A DNA stretch of 44,671 bases, from positions 1-44,671 of the forward strand of contig JAPULJ010000735.1 in NCBI GenBank assembly GCA_027295145.1, read 5' to 3'. Origin of the DNA: Alphaproteobacteria bacterium. GTDB taxonomy: Bacteria; Pseudomonadota; Alphaproteobacteria; JAPULJ01. Made by a program: the position numbers and the translations under genes. Of this stretch, positions 8,057 through 19,535 are shown piece after piece (within the stretch, counting starts at the first letter, position 1; each line of letters begins with the position of its first letter). The notes beneath the pieces are model-generated. The model did no database searches. It had not been told where the DNA came from and saw only the letters and a list, made by a program, of their open reading frames with translations.

Positions 8057-8683
8057 TTAAATCGCAAGGAAACTGATTACGCGATCGGCAAACGAATCTA
8101 TATCCATGCCCTCGAGCGCCTCAGGCTTGATCTGGCCGTCGATCAGCAAATTGGCGAGGCCATGAACCAGCGACCAGGAGGCTACGGCCGCTAAGTCCGG
8201 ATCGGCAACCGATCCGCTCTCGTATTGGAATTTCGTGGCGCTTGAGAGCACGGCGTAGGCCGCATCGGCCTTGGTCTGAAGTTCGGGATGTGCTGACTTC
8301 TCGGGTATTTCCGGGCCGAACATCAGCCGCAGATAAGCTGGGTTGGCAACCGCAAAAATTACGTATCCCCGGCCCAAGGCGCGTAGTCTGGCCGTGGGAT
8401 CCTTGATCCCGTCCGCGGCCGCCAGCATCGCCGCCGTCAGCCCGGCAAACCCCTCACCGGCAAGGGCGGCGAGGAGTTCGGACTTATCCTTGAAGTGCCG
8501 ATAGGGCGCGGTCTGCGACACTCCGGCTCCGCGGGCCACGGCGCGCAAAGTGAGCGCGCCAACACCGTTCTTCTTCAATATGGCGGTTGCCGCCACGATG
8601 AGCGCGGCGCGCAGATTGCCGTGATGGTAGTGCCGTCCGGTAGTACTACTGCGTGTTCTACCGTCCGTCTTGCGTGAACTCAC
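8057..8683 (-). CDS. TetR/AcrR-family regulator
   Basis: The 208-residue protein has an N-terminal helix-turn-helix (about residues 25-70: LTLRAVARGAGVSQTAPYRHF) and a C-terminal ligand domain of the WHG-containing TetR type (PAYLRLMFGPEI). It should be a homodimeric repressor released by a small ligand. It is the first gene of the minus-strand unit with the MetE-like enzyme and ABC transporter and is divergent from the carotenoid oxygenase. Between them lie two palindromes that overlap its own promoter, so it probably represses itself and one or both flanking units. The ligand is unknown. Confidence 0.88.
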   Translation of the reverse strand: MSSRKTDGRTRSSTTGRHYHHGNLRAALIVAATAILKKNGVGALTLRAVARGAGVSQTAPYRHFKDKSELLAALAGEGFAGLTAAMLAAADGIKDPTARLRALGRGYVIFAVANPAYLRLMFGPEIPEKSAHPELQTKADAAYAVLSSATKFQYESGSVADPDLAAVASWSLVHGLANLLIDGQIKPEALEGMDIDSFADRVISFLAI

Positions 8684-8698
8684 AGTTGTGTATCCTCT

Positions 8699-8727
8699 TG
8701 TATATGAATTAATGTTGACAATGTAAA
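8699..8727 (-). promoter_or_regulatory. Probable promoter of tetR
   Basis: On the minus strand TTTACA (8727-8722), a 17-base spacer and TATACA (8704-8699) form a good sigma-70 promoter about 16 bases upstream of the tetR ATG. The -35 box lies inside the first palindromic operator, which would make repression by steric block direct. Confidence 0.65.
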
Positions 8728-8735
8728 CATTAATT
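8707..8735. promoter_or_regulatory. Palindromic operator 1 (tetR / oxygenase)
   Basis: A 29-base palindrome with 14-base arms around A8721: AATTAATGTTGACA and TGTAAACATTAATT, with 13 of 14 positions complementary. Core is GTTGACA-N-TGTAAAC. It covers the tetR -35 box and is the likely TetR dimer site. Confidence 0.7.
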
Positions 8736-8740
8736 GCTAA

Positions 8741-8755
8741 GTTGACACTGTCAAC
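8741..8755. promoter_or_regulatory. Palindromic operator 2 (tetR / oxygenase)
   Basis: A perfect 15-base palindrome, GTTGACA-C-TGTCAAC, whose core matches operator 1. The centres are 27 bases apart. It lies on the oxygenase side and contains TTGACA on both strands, so it may overlap a -35 box for the rightward transcript, although no good -10 follows at the usual distance. Confidence 0.65.
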
Positions 8756-8855
8756 ATTAATTCATGGAAACGATTTGGGCAAGCGTGACGTTACTGGCAG
8801 CTATCGGAAAGACGCTAAATAATTGAACAACAAAGCCGATCGCGAGGACAGGCGA

Positions 8856-10364
8856 ATGCATCAAAAAATTGGCAACAGCAGCGCGATGAGTCTTGGGCTT
8901 TCAAGCACGGAAACGGGACTGGTATCGAAGGGCCGGGCGAGCGCTGGTGCGGCCCTGCCGGGATCACAAGATTGGATCTCGCTGCTGGCCAAATCCCTGC
9001 CTACCGAGCACACATACAAAGCAAGAATTGAGGGTCGTATTCCCGCCGATCTTCGCGGCACGCTCTATCGCAATGGGCCTGGGATATTCGAGCGCGGCGG
9101 CGTACGCAAAAAATCCTTACTTGATGGTGACGGCATGATCCAGGCCCTCGATTTCGAAGACGGCGGGGTACGCTATCGCAATCGCTTCGTGCGCACCGAG
9201 AAATTCGTCGAGGAGGAGAAATCCGGACGGTTCATGAACGGAACCTGGTCGACCCGGGCGCCTGGCGGTTTCCTTGCCAATCTTGGGGTCGGCGTCAAAT
9301 CGCAAGCCGGGGTGACCACGCTCGTGCGTGACGGCAAACTCCTTGCCTTCGATGAGATCAACCCCCCTTACGCGCTCGACCCGTCGTCGCTGAAAACCGA
9401 AGGGCAATACCAGGTCGAGGCGGGAAAACCGTCCTTCGACTACAAGGCGCATACCAAGATCGACGGCAAGACCGGTGACTGGATTCTGTTCGGCACGAAT
9501 TTCGGCCGCCACATGACGCTCGATCACCTCGTCGTCGATAAGGGTGGCAAGATCAAGGCCAAGGGCAGTCTCCGATCGCCGCGCTCGACCTACCTGCACG
9601 ATTTCTTCGTCACCGAGCGCTACATCATCTACCTGCTGCACCCGGTAAAGTTTTCGCCATTGCCGATGTTGCTTGGCATGCGCAGCATTATGGACTGCTT
9701 GCGCTGGGATGCCTCGCTGGGAAATTTGGTGATCGTGGTCGACAAGGACGGAAAGGACAAACCGGTCATCCTCGAGGCGCCGGCCGCCTTCATGTGGCAC
9801 AGCCTGAACGCCTACGAGAGGGGAGATACAATCGTGGCCGAGTTCGTCGGCTACGACGAGCCCGACCATTTCATCGGCCTCGATCCCGCCTTCAAGGCGG
9901 TTATGGTGGGCAAATCAGGCAATGACAAATTCCCCGGCAAGTTACGCCGCTATGCGATCGATCTGAGAGCAAGAACCTTGCGCCAGGAGATCGTCGCCGA
10001 CGCACATTATGAGTTTCCCATCACCGATCCACGGGTTCAGTGCCACGCAAGCCGGTTTGCTCACCTTACCTACCAACACCACAAAGGATGGTTCCACGAC
10101 GGAATCGCCCGGGTCGATATGAAAACCGGCGAGCAGGCGAGATTTGGCTTCGGCGCCAAGCATTTTGTTGGCGAGCCGATCTTCGCGCCTTCGGGCGGCC
10201 GCGAGGGACAGGGGTGGCTATTGGCGCAAGTGTTGAGCGGCGAGACCAACAAAAGCTTTGTTGCGATCTTCGATGCGGAAAATGTCGCGTCGGGACCGGT
10301 TGCCAAAGTCATGATGGAACACCACGTGCCATTCAGCTTCCATGGTTGGTGGCAGCAGGCTTGA
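8856..10364 (+). CDS. Carotenoid cleavage oxygenase (RPE65 family)
   Basis: The 502-residue protein is a seven-bladed propeller, non-haem iron dioxygenase that splits a conjugated double bond in carotenoids, apocarotenoids or stilbenes. The four iron-binding histidines are visible as His199 (AHTKID), His248 (YLHDFFV), His315 (MWHSLNAYE) and His496 (FSFHGWW). The family opening LRGTLYRNGPGIFERGG is at 66-82. I prefer the ATG at 8856, which has GAGGACAGG upstream, over an in-frame TTG at 8823. It is divergent from tetR across two palindromes and is followed closely by a 42-residue membrane protein. The substrate cannot be told; no carotenoid biosynthesis gene is in the window. Confidence 0.9.
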   Translation: MHQKIGNSSAMSLGLSSTETGLVSKGRASAGAALPGSQDWISLLAKSLPTEHTYKARIEGRIPADLRGTLYRNGPGIFERGGVRKKSLLDGDGMIQALDFEDGGVRYRNRFVRTEKFVEEEKSGRFMNGTWSTRAPGGFLANLGVGVKSQAGVTTLVRDGKLLAFDEINPPYALDPSSLKTEGQYQVEAGKPSFDYKAHTKIDGKTGDWILFGTNFGRHMTLDHLVVDKGGKIKAKGSLRSPRSTYLHDFFVTERYIIYLLHPVKFSPLPMLLGMRSIMDCLRWDASLGNLVIVVDKDGKDKPVILEAPAAFMWHSLNAYERGDTIVAEFVGYDEPDHFIGLDPAFKAVMVGKSGNDKFPGKLRRYAIDLRARTLRQEIVADAHYEFPITDPRVQCHASRFAHLTYQHHKGWFHDGIARVDMKTGEQARFGFGAKHFVGEPIFAPSGGREGQGWLLAQVLSGETNKSFVAIFDAENVASGPVAKVMMEHHVPFSFHGWWQQA

Positions 10365-10401
10365 GCGCCAATCAGAGCGAGGGAAACTTAAGGGAGATCG
10401 C

Positions 10402-10530
10402 ATGATGCCGAGAGACGACACTTTCTGGGGCAGGGTCGGTCAACTCACCTTCGACGGGCTTGCTTATGTTGCGACCGCCGTGGCCGCGGCCCCTGCAATT
10501 CTGCTACTCGCATTTTTCTGCACCACTTAG
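10402..10530 (+). CDS. 42-residue single-span membrane protein
   Basis: A short ORF begins with tandem ATG codons 37 bases after the oxygenase stop, with GGGAG six bases upstream, and ends in TAG. The N-terminal half is polar (MMPRDDTFWGRVGQ); residues 18-40 form one hydrophobic segment (FDGLAYVATAVAAAPAILLL), ending FFCTT. Spacing and ribosome site suggest it is cotranscribed with the oxygenase. It could anchor the enzyme or act alone as a small membrane protein; no known family is recognised. Confidence 0.6.
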   Translation: MMPRDDTFWGRVGQLTFDGLAYVATAVAAAPAILLLAFFCTT

Positions 10531-10565
10531 GGTTCGGTGTCCACGCGTGACCCAAGCCCAGAGGC

Positions 10566-11492
10566 ATGACAGCGCAACAGCCTGAACCCTTGTGGCTCAT
10601 CGAGTTGGACGTGCCTTCTACGGGCATTGATATTTTCCAGGGATTGCTCGATCCCTTCGCCGAGGCAGTTTCAATCTTCGAGGCCGAGAACGGCGCTCTC
10701 TGGCGCATCTCCGGATATAGCGCTGGCGAACCCGAGCGCGCGCCTATTGAAGCCGCGGCGGCGGTAGCGGCGTGTGCTGCCGGGCTTAGTGTGCCGGAGC
10801 TGCGCATCGAGGCCCTGGCCGAAAAGGACTGGCTGGCCGAGAACCGGCGAAGTTTCGCCCCCGTTTCGGCAGCCAGATTTTTCGTCCATGGAAGCAATTT
10901 CGATGGAGTGCCTCCCGCCGGATCGATCCCCATCATGCTCAACGCCGGGCCGGCCTTCGGCGCCGGCAGCCATGAGACGACGCGCGGCTGCCTCATCGCT
11001 TTCGACGGGCTGGCGCGCCGGCGCAACTTCGCGCCAAAACGTATTCTCGATATCGGCTGTGGCTCCGGCATCCTGGCTATCGCCATGGCTAAACTCTGGG
11101 ACCGGCCGGTGCGGGCCATCGACCACGATCCCCTCGCCGTGCAGACTACCAAGGAAAATGCGAGCGCCAACGCCGTCGGCGAATTGGTCGAGGCAACGGG
11201 TGGCGACGGGCTCAATCCAAACTTGCTCAGATGCCACCAGCCCTACGATTTGGTTGCCGCTAATATCTTGTCGCAGCCGTTGATCGACTTTGCGCCGCGC
11301 CTGGCCGTTGCGCTGGCGCCGGAGGGGTTCACGGTTCTCTCCGGCATTCTGCGAGAGCAGCAGAACGAAGTGCGCGCTGCCTATCGGCAGGCCGGCTTTA
11401 TCGCCGCTGGATCGGTCCCGCTGGGCGAATGGCGGACATTGATATACCGACGGGATATGCCGCCGGAGAACCGCGTAGCGCGGATCACATAA
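10566..11492 (+). CDS. prmA: Ribosomal protein L11 methyltransferase
   Basis: PrmA uses S-adenosylmethionine to trimethylate lysines and the N-terminus of ribosomal protein L11. The 308-residue protein has the family's FGAGSHETT (131-139), the SAM motif LDIGCGSG (161-168), an acidic DHDPLA and the NPPY-equivalent catalytic stretch VAANILSQP (near 225-233). AGAGG lies just before the ATG. It is 35 bases downstream of the small membrane protein and could be part of the same transcript. Length and motifs are typical. Confidence 0.92.
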   Translation: MTAQQPEPLWLIELDVPSTGIDIFQGLLDPFAEAVSIFEAENGALWRISGYSAGEPERAPIEAAAAVAACAAGLSVPELRIEALAEKDWLAENRRSFAPVSAARFFVHGSNFDGVPPAGSIPIMLNAGPAFGAGSHETTRGCLIAFDGLARRRNFAPKRILDIGCGSGILAIAMAKLWDRPVRAIDHDPLAVQTTKENASANAVGELVEATGGDGLNPNLLRCHQPYDLVAANILSQPLIDFAPRLAVALAPEGFTVLSGILREQQNEVRAAYRQAGFIAAGSVPLGEWRTLIYRRDMPPENRVARIT

Positions 11493-11570
11493 CGGTGAAT
11501 TGTCAGACGCGACATTCTGCCCAATCTTTCAAAGGTTCGAGTTCATCGCATATAGAAAAAGGTCGAGCAT

Positions 11571-12203
11571 ATGAGTGAACCGATCACCAGACGCTTTGCG
11601 GTCATCTCGGGGCTTTCCTCGGCGGCGGCGGTGCTGGCGGCACCCAAAAGCGCGCTCGCTAGTCTCAAGGCAACGCCGACGCAATCGCGCGGGCCATTCT
11701 ACCCGGTTCGATTTCCCCTCGATTCCGACAACGATCTGGTCCGGGTCAAGGGCCGCGCCACCCGGGCGATGGGCAAAGTTACCCATCTGGTCGGGCGGAT
11801 TATCGATACGGCGGGTAAACCGGTGCCCGGCGCGCGTGTTGAAATCTGGCAGTGCGATGCCGGCGGCGTCTATCACCATCCCGGCGACGGAGGCCGGCCC
11901 GACGATGATTTCCAGGGATATGGGCGCACGGTGGCGGGCAAGGACGGTGGCTACCGTTTTCGCACCATCAAGCCGGTTCCCTATCCCGGCCGGGCGCCGC
12001 ACATCCACATCACGGTACGGGCCAAGGGGTTCGATGAGCTGGTAACTCAACTCTATATCGCCGGGCACACTCTCAATGAACGCGACTTCATCTACCGCCG
12101 GGCCGCCTCGCGTGGTGGAACCATCGTGGCCAAGTTCAGCCCCGCGCCGTCGATCGAGAAAGGCGCGCTGCTGGCGACCTTCGACATCGTGCTGAGCGTT
12201 TGA
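11571..12203 (+). CDS. Exported intradiol ring-cleavage dioxygenase
   Basis: The 210-residue protein resembles the catalytic chain of protocatechuate 3,4-dioxygenase and related intradiol enzymes, which open catechol rings with ferric iron. Likely ligands are Tyr101 (GVYHHP), Tyr138 (RTIKPVPYP), His144 and His146 (APHIHI). The N-terminus TRRFAVISGLSSAAAVLAAP reads as a Tat signal (twin Arg at 7-8) with cleavage near residue 30, so the enzyme is probably periplasmic. Ring-cleavage enzymes of central pathways are cytoplasmic; exported ones form a separate, poorly characterised group. The loop between Tyr138 and the His pair is shorter than in PcaH. It is about 80 bases after prmA and converges with a DUF1127 gene. 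Confidence 0.85.
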   Translation: MSEPITRRFAVISGLSSAAAVLAAPKSALASLKATPTQSRGPFYPVRFPLDSDNDLVRVKGRATRAMGKVTHLVGRIIDTAGKPVPGARVEIWQCDAGGVYHHPGDGGRPDDDFQGYGRTVAGKDGGYRFRTIKPVPYPGRAPHIHITVRAKGFDELVTQLYIAGHTLNERDFIYRRAASRGGTIVAKFSPAPSIEKGALLATFDIVLSV

Positions 12204-12533
12204 TCAGGCGGCTTTGGCGCTATTGTCATTTCCAGTCTTGCCCTGGTTGGCACTTTCGTCGATGAGGTAGGGGATATCGCCGCGGGTGATCCCGATATCG
12301 GCGAGGATGTGATCGTCCAGCGACATCAACTCATCGTATTCGCGTTGCCGGCGGCGCAACGCGGCGAAGGGCGCGATCAATCCCCGTCCTATCCGTGCGA
12401 AAAGATCGACGACCACTGCGTGGACTAAGCGCCCGCGCTCGATGCGAGCGGCGATGAGTGCCGAGTCGGAGGAAAAATCGGGATGGCCCGGCAATTCGCG
12501 TTTGTCTTGTGTCGTTTGGTTGCTTGGCTTCAT
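12204..12533 (-). CDS. DUF1127 (YjiS-like) protein
   Basis: The 109-residue protein ends in the DUF1127 signature, EYDELMSLDDHILADIGITRGDIPYLI (split here: EYDELMSLDDHILADI, then GITRGDIPYLI), preceded by an amphipathic basic stretch (residues 32-65). DUF1127 proteins are common in alphaproteobacteria; some bind RNA and affect phosphate or carbon metabolism. An AGGGA box precedes the ATG. Its stop codon directly abuts that of the convergent dioxygenase gene. The N-terminal 30 residues are polar and look disordered. Confidence 0.85.
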   Translation of the reverse strand: MKPSNQTTQDKRELPGHPDFSSDSALIAARIERGRLVHAVVVDLFARIGRGLIAPFAALRRRQREYDELMSLDDHILADIGITRGDIPYLIDESANQGKTGNDNSAKAA

Positions 12534-12743
12534 CGTCCCTATGTCCTGTTGTCTCCCGGGCCGGTGAGCGGTCCGGGGATGGCTCCTGATTGATCCTGAT
12601 CTGGTTCACCCGATTGTCTGTTTGTACCGTTTATGTTGCATTGCAGGATTGTCGGTCCTGCAGGCGGCGGTGGGCTTGCCTGGAATGCGCAGGACGCATA
12701 GCTTGGAGCGCATGATTAGGTCTTCAAAAATTGGATTCCGCTG

Positions 12744-14570
12744 GTGAATGAAGCCGCTGGAAAGCTGGCCTCCGACGCGCAATCCAGCACGCGAATAGCG
12801 GCTCTGCGCGCAGAGCTCAAAAGAAGAGCTCTCAGCGGTTTCGTCATCCCGTTGGCCGACGAACACCAAGGCGAGTACGTGCCGCCCTCGGCGCGGCGGC
12901 TCGCCTGGCTTACCGGTTTCAACGGATCGGCGGGGATGGCCGTGGTCTTGGCCGAAAAGGCAGCGCTGTTCATCGATGGGCGCTACACGCTTCAGGCGCG
13001 CGAAGAGGCCGATGGCGCGATCTACGACTTCCGCAGCATCCCCGAAGAACCGCCCAGCGCCTGGATCGAGGCCCATCTGCCGCGGGGCGGAAGGCTCGGC
13101 TACGATGCCTGGCTGCACTCCGAGGACGGTGCCAAACGCCTCGCCGAAGCCTGCGCAAAAGCCGGCGGGGAATTGGTAGCGAGCGAGGGCAATCCGCTCG
13201 ACGCGGTGTGGGACGACCGGCCCGCGGCACCTGCGGCAAAGGTGCATGCCCATCCGCTCGAATTCTCCGGTCTCGCTTCGGCCGACAAGCGGCGCAAGAT
13301 CGGCGGCCGGTTGCGAAAAGACAAGATCGACGCGGCGGTTCTGAGCATGCCCGATTCGATTGCCTGGCTGCTCAATATTCGCGGCGGCGATGTGCCGCGC
13401 GCGCCCTTGCCGCTGTCTTTCGCCATCCTGCGCGCCGATGCCGGGGTCGAGCTCTTCATCGACCCGCGCAAGCTCGGCGAGGCGCTTGCCGCTCATCTCG
13501 GGGAGGAGGTCACATTGTCGCTGCCAGAGGCGCTCGGCCCCGCCCTCGACCGGCTGGGCGCCAAAGGTCTGGCCGTGCTCGCCGATCCGGCGAGCGCTGC
13601 CGATTGGCTGTTCAAACGGCTCGATGCGGCGGGTGCGCGGATCAAACGCAGCCCGGACCCCTGTCAGCTTCCCAAGGCCTGCAAGAATCAAGTCGAGCTC
13701 GAAGGCGCACGGGCCGCGCACCGCCGCGACGGCGCCGCGCTGACACGGTTCCTTGCTTGGCTCGCCGCAGAGCTAACGAAAAGCGATGTAAGCGAAATGG
13801 CAGCGGCAGAGCGGCTTGAGGCCTTCCGGCGCGAAAGCGATCTGTTCCGCGATCTCAGCTTCGATACGATTTCCGGGGCCGGGCCGAACGGCGCCATCGT
13901 CCATTACCGGGTCAGCCAGGAGAGCAACCGGAAGCTCGAGCCGGGGCAGCTCTACCTCGTCGATTCGGGCGCTCAGTACCCCGACGGCACCACCGATGTG
14001 ACCAGAACTTTGGCCATTGGCACCCCGAGTAATGAGATGCGCGATCGGTTCACGCGGGTGCTCAAGGGGCATATCGCCCTGGCTCGCGCGCGATTCCCCA
14101 AAGGCACCACCGGCTCGCAACTCGATGCAATTGCACGGCAGCCGCTGTGGGAGGCCGGGCTCGATTTCGACCACGGCACCGGTCACGGAGTGGGTAGCTA
14201 TCTCTCGGTCCACGAAGGCCCACAGCGCATCTCCAAGCTACCGAGTACGGTGGCCCTGGAGGCTGGGATGATCTGTTCCGATGAACCCGGCTACTATAAG
14301 CAAGGCGCCTATGGGATCCGCATCGAGAACCTCGTCGCGGTGCGCCCTGCCGAAGGGCTCGAAGGAAGCGAGCGCGAGATGCTGGAATTCGAGACCCTGA
14401 CCTTGGCGCCGATCGACCTTGCCCTGGTCGACGCTTCTCTCATGTCCACCGCCGAGATCGCCTGGCTCGACTCCTATCACGCGCGAGTGCGCGAGGTCAT
14501 CGCACCGTTGGTCGACAAGGAGACGGTAGCTTGGCTTGTGGAGGCGACCAAGCCTGTGCACATTAAATAG
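12744..14570 (+). CDS. pepP: Xaa-Pro aminopeptidase, long three-domain type
   Basis: The M24B metallopeptidase removes N-terminal residues before proline. At 608 residues it is the three-domain type known from eukaryotic XPNPEP1 and common in alphaproteobacteria, not the 440-residue E. coli PepP form: two creatinase-like N-domains (about 1-320) and a pita-bread catalytic domain (about 325-560). The five dinuclear metal ligands are visible: Asp in VDSGAQYPDG and TTDVTRT, His in GTGHGVGSYL, Glu in GIRIENL and in MLEFETLTL. The GTG at 12744 is the first usable codon after an in-frame TAG. The last six codons lie in the left arm of a 30-bp inverted repeat, so the C-terminal residues (KPVHIK) may be a recent change. 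Confidence 0.9.
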   Translation: MNEAAGKLASDAQSSTRIAALRAELKRRALSGFVIPLADEHQGEYVPPSARRLAWLTGFNGSAGMAVVLAEKAALFIDGRYTLQAREEADGAIYDFRSIPEEPPSAWIEAHLPRGGRLGYDAWLHSEDGAKRLAEACAKAGGELVASEGNPLDAVWDDRPAAPAAKVHAHPLEFSGLASADKRRKIGGRLRKDKIDAAVLSMPDSIAWLLNIRGGDVPRAPLPLSFAILRADAGVELFIDPRKLGEALAAHLGEEVTLSLPEALGPALDRLGAKGLAVLADPASAADWLFKRLDAAGARIKRSPDPCQLPKACKNQVELEGARAAHRRDGAALTRFLAWLAAELTKSDVSEMAAAERLEAFRRESDLFRDLSFDTISGAGPNGAIVHYRVSQESNRKLEPGQLYLVDSGAQYPDGTTDVTRTLAIGTPSNEMRDRFTRVLKGHIALARARFPKGTTGSQLDAIARQPLWEAGLDFDHGTGHGVGSYLSVHEGPQRISKLPSTVALEAGMICSDEPGYYKQGAYGIRIENLVAVRPAEGLEGSEREMLEFETLTLAPIDLALVDASLMSTAEIAWLDSYHARVREVIAPLVDKETVAWLVEATKPVHIK

Positions 14571-14632
14571 GAGACAGTATACTTATTTTAAAATAATAAT
14601 AGGTATACTGTCTCCTATTTAATGTGCACAGG
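14553..14632. terminator. Long perfect inverted repeat, probable bidirectional terminator
   Basis: Two perfectly complementary 30-base arms (14553-14582 and 14603-14632) flank a 20-base AT loop that itself contains a 14-base palindrome (14583-14596). The left arm includes the end of pepP; the right arm ends two bases before the ligA stop. In RNA from either strand, GGAGACAGTATAC pairs with its complement and is followed by TATTT, so it can act as a terminator for both convergent genes, but it is much longer than needed. Confidence 0.6.
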
Positions 14633-14634
14633 TG

Positions 14635-18472
<3,838 letters not shown>

Positions 18473-18485
18473 GCGCTCCTTGGTA

Positions 18486-19334
18486 TCAGAAAAGCCACCG
18501 CAATACTTTGCGCGTAAAGGAAACTGGTTTTTCGAGCGGCTTACCGCGCTTGATTTCCTTGCCGGTGACGACCGAGTAGCTGTCGATATACCACTCGCTG
18601 GCAGGGTAGTTGTAGCCGAGTACGGCGGCGATTTTGCGGGCCTCGTCGGTGACGCCGAGGGCGGCGTAGGCGGCGGTCAACCGATAGAGGGCTTCGGGAA
18701 CATGGCTCGTCGTCTGGTACTTCTCGACAACGGTTCGGAACCGCCCGATGGCGGCGAGCTGACGGTTGCGTTTGAGGTAGAAACGTCCGACATCCATCTC
18801 CTTGCCGGCGAGATGATCGCGCACGAGGTCTATTTTGCGCCGCGCGTCGCGAGCGTAGCGCGAGTTTGGATTGCGCCGCACCAACTCCTCGAAACTCTTC
18901 ATCGATTGCCGCGCGGCGCTCTGGTCCCGGCGGATATCCTTGATCTGCTCGTAATAAGCCTGACCCTTGAGGTAGCGGGCGTAGGCGATATTTCGGCTAT
19001 TGGGATGGAGCTGGATGAAGCGGTCGAGCCCGATGATCGAATCGTCATATTTTTTGTCGCGGTATTTGGCGTAGGCCGACATCAACTGGGCGCGGTTTGC
19101 CCATTGTGAATAAGGGTGCTGGCGGTCGACATCATCGAACTTAGCGGCGGCATTCTTGTAGCTTTGCGCCAGTAACAGGTCCATTGCCTGATTATAGAGA
19201 GTGCCGACGCGGGCTTCCGAATAGTTGGCCTTCTTTTTGTCATCCTTCGAGCTACAGGCCTGAAGCGACAGGACGATCGCCGAAGCCACCATAAGGGCGG
19301 TCAGGATACGAGTGATTGTACGCTGAGTGTTCAT
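18486..19334 (-). CDS. bamD: Outer-membrane assembly lipoprotein BamD
   Basis: BamD is the essential lipoprotein of the BAM complex that inserts beta-barrels into the outer membrane. From the ATG at 19334 the 282-residue product has a signal peptide ending in lipobox LQAC (Cys27), then five TPR-like helical repeats (YNQAMDLLLAQSYKNAAAKF, WANRAQLMSAYAKYRDKKY and so on). An upstream in-frame start would add 14 polar residues before the signal peptide and is less likely. It is the first gene of a bamD-recN-ligA run; about 145 bases and a terminator separate it from lpxC. Confidence 0.95.
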   Translation of the reverse strand: MNTQRTITRILTALMVASAIVLSLQACSSKDDKKKANYSEARVGTLYNQAMDLLLAQSYKNAAAKFDDVDRQHPYSQWANRAQLMSAYAKYRDKKYDDSIIGLDRFIQLHPNSRNIAYARYLKGQAYYEQIKDIRRDQSAARQSMKSFEELVRRNPNSRYARDARRKIDLVRDHLAGKEMDVGRFYLKRNRQLAAIGRFRTVVEKYQTTSHVPEALYRLTAAYAALGVTDEARKIAAVLGYNYPASEWYIDSYSVVTGKEIKRGKPLEKPVSFTRKVLRWLF

Positions 19335-19480
19335 GGCGCTGTGCTGTAAATGCGGTAAGCGGTTTGGCTCGTGCAAGGCGACTGTTCGGACACCTAATTA
19401 GACCCATGATCCAATAAGGCGCCCTTATTAGCAGGTCGCGGACCGTCGCGGAAAGGCAAAATGCCGTATTAGTGGCTACG

Positions 19481-19501
19481 AAAAAATGTGCTTTGCAGCA
19501 C
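19481..19501 (-). terminator. Rho-independent terminator after lpxC
   Basis: On the minus strand GTGCT-GCAA-AGCAC (19501-19488) is followed by A and six T residues (A run at 19481-19486). It begins about 35 bases after the lpxC stop and should end the dcw-lpxC transcript before bamD. Confidence 0.8.
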
Positions 19502-19535
19502 CTAATTGCAAGATCGACGTCAATTTCAAGAAGCT

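Noticed and set aside
12642-12662. Hairpin TGCAGGA-N7-TCCTGCA before pepP
   Set aside because: No T run follows on either strand and the stem is only seven pairs; function unsupported.
12606-13721. A 371-codon antisense frame
   Set aside because: It lies opposite pepP, which has full motif support; composition is that of a high-GC shadow.
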